Positions 60,373 to 64,000 of a stretch of DNA of 64,000 nt are shown piece by piece. This stretch comes from an uncultured Clostridia bacterium. Its GTDB lineage: Bacteria; Bacillota; Clostridia; Oscillospirales; Oscillospiraceae. Below the pieces are notes generated by a model, which saw only the letters and a list, made by a program, of their open reading frames with translations, did not search any database and was not told the DNA's origin. How positions within the stretch are numbered: position 1 is the stretch's first letter; the number at the start of each line of letters is the position of its first letter. The stretch lies in contig CAMCKD010000001.1 in NCBI GenBank assembly GCA_945875335.1, positions 62,001-126,000 on the forward strand, read 5' to 3'. A program made the translations under genes and the position numbers.

Positions 60373-61280
60373 TTCTTTTCCTCCATCGCCAGCTCCACCA
60401 GCCGTTTCAGCCGGTGATTCATGGCCGGTTTTGAGATCTTCGGTTCAATCAGTCCGGCTAGCTCGGACAGGGATGCCTCAGGATTTTCCTCCCGCACCAG
60501 CGCCGCCTGCTTCAGCTTTTCGGGGAGGGTGTCAAACTGTCCCCTTTCCCGCAGGATACGAATGGCATTCAGATGCTCCTGGGAGGCCTCTACCACCTTG
60601 GTAATGTTGGCATCGTCGCAGTTGCAGCGGCGGTTGACCTGGTTGTTCAGCTCATGCTCCAGTCTGGCCTCAATGATGCCCATGGAGGCAACGGAAGCTC
60701 CCAGGAAGGTCAGAAAGTCCGCAATCTGCTCGCTGTGCTTCAGATAAACCACCTGGCCGCCGCTGCGGGAGGCCAGCTTCGGCAGAAAGCCCAGGGTTTC
60801 CTGGATGATGAGATAGGATTCCTTGGCCACGCTGTGATGGGTGGTGGCCAGTTCCAGATGATAGCCCTTCACCGGGTCGGTCACACTGCCCCCGGAGAGA
60901 AAAGCCCCCCGGAGAAACGCCGCTTTACAGCAGTCATTTTCCACCACGGGAAGGTTGACATGAAGAGAAAAGGTCTGCCGGGTATCAAAGCCAAAGGCGT
61001 TCATGATGGCGCAGAGCTTGTCTGGGTTCTGAATCTGGAACATCAGCTTTCCACCCTTTCCCTCCCCTGCCTGCGTATCAAAGCCGAACCCAAAGGCTTT
61101 TTTGAACAGCTTGGGAAGCAGCGCCGCAAATTCCGGGCTCTCTGTGATGATTTTGACGGCGTCATTTCGGAAGCAATTGCAGAACAGCAGTATTCCGAAG
61201 CACTCCGCCAGAGCGCAGCAGCCCGATTGGGGAAAGGCACGGCAGATTTCTGCCTTTGCCGAAGCGGAAAAGGAACGCAT
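60369..61280 (-). CDS. whiA: Sporulation/cell-division regulator WhiA
   Basis: 303-residue WhiA with an N-terminal LAGLIDADG-like fold and C-terminal helix-turn-helix (EASLSELAGLIEPKISKPAM). Family segments GAFLSGGSVTDPVKGYHLEL and VNRRCNCDDANITK are present. In Firmicutes it affects cell division and chromosome segregation. ATG 61280 has GAGGGTG six bases upstream. It lies directly after murB; the usual rapZ and yvcK are missing between them. Confidence 0.95.
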   Translation of the reverse strand: MRSFSASAKAEICRAFPQSGCCALAECFGILLFCNCFRNDAVKIITESPEFAALLPKLFKKAFGFGFDTQAGEGKGGKLMFQIQNPDKLCAIMNAFGFDTRQTFSLHVNLPVVENDCCKAAFLRGAFLSGGSVTDPVKGYHLELATTHHSVAKESYLIIQETLGFLPKLASRSGGQVVYLKHSEQIADFLTFLGASVASMGIIEARLEHELNNQVNRRCNCDDANITKVVEASQEHLNAIRILRERGQFDTLPEKLKQAALVREENPEASLSELAGLIEPKISKPAMNHRLKRLVELAMEEKK

Positions 61281-61298
61281 CAGGGTCACCCTCTCTGT

Positions 61299-62207
61299 CT
61301 ACCAAATTCTGATTTCCGGCTCTAACCGTATGCCGGAAGCGGCAAACACCCGGTCAGAAACCTGCTGCAATAGGTTTTTTACATCCTCTGCGGTAGCGCC
61401 GCCCAGGTTGACGGCAAAGCCCGCATGCTTGGAGGAAATGGCCGCACTGCCAACCTGGAAGCCCTTGAGTCCGGCCTCATCAATCAGCGCTGCCGCGTAG
61501 CCTCCCACCGGGCGCTTAAAAGCTGACCCGGCGGAGGGCAGATCCAGAGGCTGAGACGCACTGCGTTTTGCCTGCAGCTCCTTCATTCGCCCTTTGATTG
61601 CCTGGATGGAATCCTCGCAGAGACGAAACACCGCGCTGATGACAATTCCGTCGGTTTCTTCCAAAATGCTGTGCCGGTATCCAAAATCCATCTGCGTTCC
61701 GGGAATGGTTCGCAGGGTGCCATCCATCTGCATCACTGTGACGCTTTCGCAGATTTGGCTGATCTCGCCGCCATAGGCACCGGCATTCATATACACGCCG
61801 CCGCCCACCGTTCCCGGAATCCCGTGGGCAAATTCCATCCCCGCCAGGCCCTGATTGGCAGCGAACACCGCCGCCCGGGTCATGGTCACGCCGGACATCA
61901 CTTGAATTCTTCCATCCTCCAGCACTTCCATTCCATTCAGCCCATCCTTCAGACAAACCACCAGGCCGCCTACTCCTTCATCAGGAGCCAGCACGTTGGT
62001 TCCTGCACCAAGAATAACTGGTTTTATGTCCAATTCCTTGGACACTTTCAAGATGTGAGCAAGTTTTTCCGCACTGTTGGGAAAAGCCATAACCTCTGCA
62101 GGGCCGCCAATGCGGAAGGAGGTATGTTTGCTGAGGGGTTCGGAAAAACGGAGCTTGATTTGGGGCAATTCTTGCGCTGCTTTTTCCTGAAAAGAGTTCA
62201 ATTCCAC
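61299..62207 (-). CDS. murB: UDP-N-acetylenolpyruvoylglucosamine reductase
   Basis: 302-residue MurB, FAD enzyme of peptidoglycan precursor synthesis. HTSFRIGGPAEVM at about residues 27-39, the YRHSIL substrate region, the catalytic Ser in AGSAFKRPVG and the final Glu in EPEIRIW are present; it is of the type without the extra Tyr loop (type II). Start GTG 62207 has GGAGG eight bases upstream, better than the in-frame ATG ten codons earlier. Confidence 0.95.
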   Translation of the reverse strand: MELNSFQEKAAQELPQIKLRFSEPLSKHTSFRIGGPAEVMAFPNSAEKLAHILKVSKELDIKPVILGAGTNVLAPDEGVGGLVVCLKDGLNGMEVLEDGRIQVMSGVTMTRAAVFAANQGLAGMEFAHGIPGTVGGGVYMNAGAYGGEISQICESVTVMQMDGTLRTIPGTQMDFGYRHSILEETDGIVISAVFRLCEDSIQAIKGRMKELQAKRSASQPLDLPSAGSAFKRPVGGYAAALIDEAGLKGFQVGSAAISSKHAGFAVNLGGATAEDVKNLLQQVSDRVFAASGIRLEPEIRIW

Positions 62208-62271
62208 AATAAACGCCTCCGGGTGTAAAGTCCACATCAGTATATCATATTTACGCCCGTTGTGCAACAAG

Positions 62272-62306
62272 AAAAGGACTGCCCCGGAAAATGGGGCAAT
62301 CCTTTT
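62272..62306. terminator. Bidirectional intrinsic terminator
   Basis: AAAAGGA-c-TGCCCC and GGGGCA-a-TCCTTTT arms between the ferredoxin gene and murB. On the minus strand it ends the ferredoxin transcript. Confidence 0.9.
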
Positions 62307-62325
62307 GGGTCTATTGCGGGAGCGA

Positions 62326-62712
62326 TTATTTCTCCACGATCTCCAGCACTTCCATGGGGCAGGCCTTAGCGCAGATGCCGCAGGCAATGCACTTGGAGGC
62401 GGGGCTCTCGGGCTTCAGAACCATGACCTTCATGGGGCAGGCCTCCACGCACTTGCCGCAGCCGACACAGTTCTTCTTGTTGATCATGTACACGCCGGTC
62501 TTGGGATTCTGGGTGATGGCATTGTGCTCGCAGGCCTTCATGCACTTGCCGCACTGGATGCACACGTTGGGCTTGGCGCCGGTGCCCTTGGCGACGATTT
62601 TCACACAGCTCCAATCCTGATTGAATTCCTTATAGAATGCTTCGGAGCACGCACGGACACATTGCAGACATGCCATACACTGAGAGTCTTTTTTAACAGA
62701 GAGCTTTTTCAT
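62326..62712 (-). CDS. Polyferredoxin with four 4Fe-4S motifs
   Basis: 128-residue electron carrier with four CxxCxxCxxxC motifs: CMACLQCVRAC, CIQCGKCMKAC, CVGCGKCVEAC and CIACGICAKAC. This predicts four [4Fe-4S] clusters, as in HycB/CooF-type electron-transfer subunits, but no catalytic partner gene is adjacent in this window. ATG 62712 has AAAGGAG about eleven bases upstream; upstream codons in frame belong to the promoter region. Confidence 0.9.
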   Translation of the reverse strand: MKKLSVKKDSQCMACLQCVRACSEAFYKEFNQDWSCVKIVAKGTGAKPNVCIQCGKCMKACEHNAITQNPKTGVYMINKKNCVGCGKCVEACPMKVMVLKPESPASKCIACGICAKACPMEVLEIVEK

Positions 62713-62764
62713 GGTAAAACGAACTCCTTTATGTTTTTTGAAAAATTTGAATTTTTCTTGTAAT

Positions 62765-62793
62765 ATTATAAACGAAACATGAGAAAATAGCAA
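62765..62793 (-). promoter_or_regulatory. Sigma-A promoter of the ferredoxin gene
   Basis: TTGCTA (62788-62793), 17-base spacer, TATAAT (62765-62770) on the minus strand. Confidence 0.75.
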
Positions 62794-62904
62794 TGGCTAA
62801 ATTGCCGAAGTTTTCTGTCTTTTCAAAAAAGAATGATTTGGCAGAATGATTTCGGGGCCAAAGGGAATACTGAACATGAAACGAGAAAAATTTGGAGGGA
62901 AAAC

Positions 62905-63240
62905 ATGAAATCTACAGTTCAACTGGTATGCGCCGTGGCGCTGATTGCAGCGCTGCTCTCCGGCTGCCGGACAAGAGCCCGAAACAATACCGCAACCAAC
63001 ATGACCACGCAGCCGACCACCATGCCCACCACTGCAATGACCACCATGCCGGAAACCCAGGTGACCACCCAGCCCACAACCAATACTACCACAGCGACCA
63101 CTGCCACCACCAACCCCAACAACGCAGCAACCGGCGATGACATCATCGGCGAAAACGCCTCCCGGGCCAATCCCAACGCCAGAGGCGGCATGACCGGACA
63201 GAATGGAACCGGAGTCGCTCCCGGCGGCGCAACAAGGTGA
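62905..63240 (+). CDS. Small Thr-rich lipoprotein
   Basis: 111-residue protein with a signal peptide ending in a lipobox (LLSGCR, Cys at about residue 21). Residues 30-75 are a low-complexity tract of Thr, Met, Pro and Asn, likely an extended, possibly glycosylated stalk; the end is Gly/Asn/Ala rich. No domain. GGAGGG is directly upstream of the ATG. Surface protein of unknown role. Confidence 0.72.
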   Translation: MKSTVQLVCAVALIAALLSGCRTRARNNTATNMTTQPTTMPTTAMTTMPETQVTTQPTTNTTTATTATTNPNNAATGDDIIGENASRANPNARGGMTGQNGTGVAPGGATR

Positions 63241-63246
63241 ATTACG

Positions 63247-63277
63247 TCAGCTTGCCGCATCATCTGCAGCAAGCTGA
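63247..63277. terminator. Hairpin between convergent genes
   Basis: Perfect nine-base arms TCAGCTTGC and GCAAGCTGA; weak T runs on either side. Confidence 0.55.
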
Positions 63278-63296
63278 TGACTACATGGTTTTACGA

Positions 63297-64000
63297 TCAA
63301 AGCACTGTCACATATCGGTTAATTTTCTTTTGGGTCTTCCTCGCCGCTTCCACCGCTGCCTGGACAAAATCCATTTCCTCATACTCCTGCTCCTTCCAGG
63401 CACAGGTGATGGAGCTGCCGACGCAGACCACCGCCCCGTGGCCAAGGCTGCTGAAGCCATAGGAGGCATTCTTCGCATTGGCGCCGGACACATCCAGGCC
63501 GTCGATGAGCATGAACAGCTGGGGATATTTGGCGCGGAGCATTTTCAGGCTGTCACCTGCCGTGGCAGAAGCGGCAATTCCGATTCTGGAATAGCCGTAC
63601 TTCCCCACCGTGCTTCCTCCGAATCGATTGACATAATCAGCAGCAGCCGTATGTACCATTCTGGAACCGGCAAGCAGATCCTGAATTTCCGAGGAGGATC
63701 TATTGGGAGAGCGAACCGCCACAAACAAATCCTTTTTCTGATTTTCACAGTAAGGCAGGAAGGGTTTGATGATTTCGCTGCCAAAATAGCCGGAAATCAA
63801 TATTCCGTCGCATTGGAGCTTGCTTTGCTCCCCCCAGATACGTTCAGCCCAATGCTTTGCAGCCAGGCTCGAAGAGATTCCATAGGCATCCAGCAAAACG
63901 TAAAAGCCCAGAGCTGCGGCCTGCTTCATCAGACGGGAGAGCACCATCATGCCGTTTTCTTCCAACAACAAAAAGCTCATCAAGCTGAATCGGACAGCCA
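63297..64000 (-). CDS. Orotidine-5'-phosphate decarboxylase-like protein, partial and lacking catalytic residues
   Basis: About 234 visible residues; the frame runs off the right edge, so the N-terminus is missing. The order of segments fits type 2 OMP decarboxylase: AVRFSLMSFLLLEENG, GYFGSEIIKPFL, FVAVRSPNRSSSEIQDL and the final VCVGSSITCAW. But the catalytic D-x-K-x-x-D segment is replaced (VLLDAYGISSS, with Lys to Tyr and the second Asp to Ser), and the phosphate-binding Arg near the end is also absent. It is therefore probably not a working PyrF. A true paralogue or regulator role is possible. Confidence 0.72.
   Translation of the reverse strand, partial: AVRFSLMSFLLLEENGMMVLSRLMKQAAALGFYVLLDAYGISSSLAAKHWAERIWGEQSKLQCDGILISGYFGSEIIKPFLPYCENQKKDLFVAVRSPNRSSSEIQDLLAGSRMVHTAAADYVNRFGGSTVGKYGYSRIGIAASATAGDSLKMLRAKYPQLFMLIDGLDVSGANAKNASYGFSSLGHGAVVCVGSSITCAWKEQEYEEMDFVQAAVEAARKTQKKINRYVTVL

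Noticed and set aside
56953..60417. Very long open frame (about 1150 codons) on the plus strand opposite dnaE
   Set aside because: Composition is His/Gly/Gln rich with no domain, no ribosome site, and mirrors dnaE codon structure; it is a shadow of a GC-rich gene.
63940..64000. Apparent frameshift at the edge of the decarboxylase-like gene
   Set aside because: The frame stays open to the window end (AVRFSLMSF...), matching the family, so no shift is needed.

Overview
The window looks like chromosomal DNA of a spore-forming, moderately GC-rich Clostridia species, most likely an Oscillospirales (Oscillospiraceae/Ruminococcaceae-type) gut anaerobe. The support is a dense set of sporulation genes (yqfC, yqfD, a ylbJ-like gene, yunB, spoIIAA-spoIIAB-sigF, dacF, gerW/ytfJ, spoIID- and sleC-like genes), a Firmicutes-type SRP RNA next to dnaX, a T-box in front of valS, DUF4317 and DUF1385 genes, and strong AGGAGG-type ribosome binding sites. 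Both strands are used in short operons separated by clear intrinsic terminators.

Layout. 1-4.2 kb: end of a phoH-yqfD-yqfC operon, divergent ylbJ-like gene, small Cys-rich gene, yunB. 4.2-9.1 kb: pcrA, the spoIIA operon, a nucleoside phosphorylase. 9.1-13.1 kb: valS with T-box, glycosyltransferase. 13.1-20.4 kb: recR-ybaB-dnaX-SRP RNA, acpP, a BaiN-like flavoprotein, rpiR regulator, pseudouridine synthase, dacF. 20.4-22.8 kb: gerW-DUF2953-scpB-scpA. 23-28.3 kb: nucleoside kinase, SpoIID-like protein, an E2-like acyltransferase, and a manganese (yybP-ykoY) riboswitch controlling a CaCA antiporter. 28.3-30.9 kb: palindromic repeat, ECF sigma factor and its probable membrane partner. 30.9-39.8 kb: asnB, a SleC-like cortex-lysis function spread over separate genes, CDP-alcohol transferase, coaX, metallophosphoesterase, an unknown Gln/Pro-rich trio, and a second palindromic repeat. 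39.8-45.3 kb: trpS, gltX, pullulanase, cytidylate-kinase-like gene. 45.4-48.5 kb: DUF4317, an AT-rich XRE regulator island, pgsA. 48.5-53.4 kb: rimO, recX, recA, prmC, DUF1385. 53.4-56.9 kb: lipoprotein-response regulator-histidine kinase operon. 56.9-62.2 kb: dnaE, whiA, murB. 62.3-64 kb: polyferredoxin, small lipoprotein, and an orotidine-decarboxylase-like protein that runs off the window.

How it fits together. Much of the window is core replication, recombination, segregation and translation (dnaE, dnaX, recA, recR, recX, pcrA, scpAB, valS, trpS, gltX, prmC, rimO) interleaved with sporulation genes acting at several stages: sigma-F and its regulators in the forespore, mother-cell membrane and wall proteins, and a cortex-lytic cassette for germination. 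The most unusual parts are the split SleC-like cassette with sigma-K-like promoter sequences, two surface-signalling operons that share a D-x-[DS]-G-D-type motif, two different MITE-like palindromes, and enzyme-like proteins with replaced catalytic residues. No CRISPR array, tRNA, rRNA, intact IS or prophage was seen.
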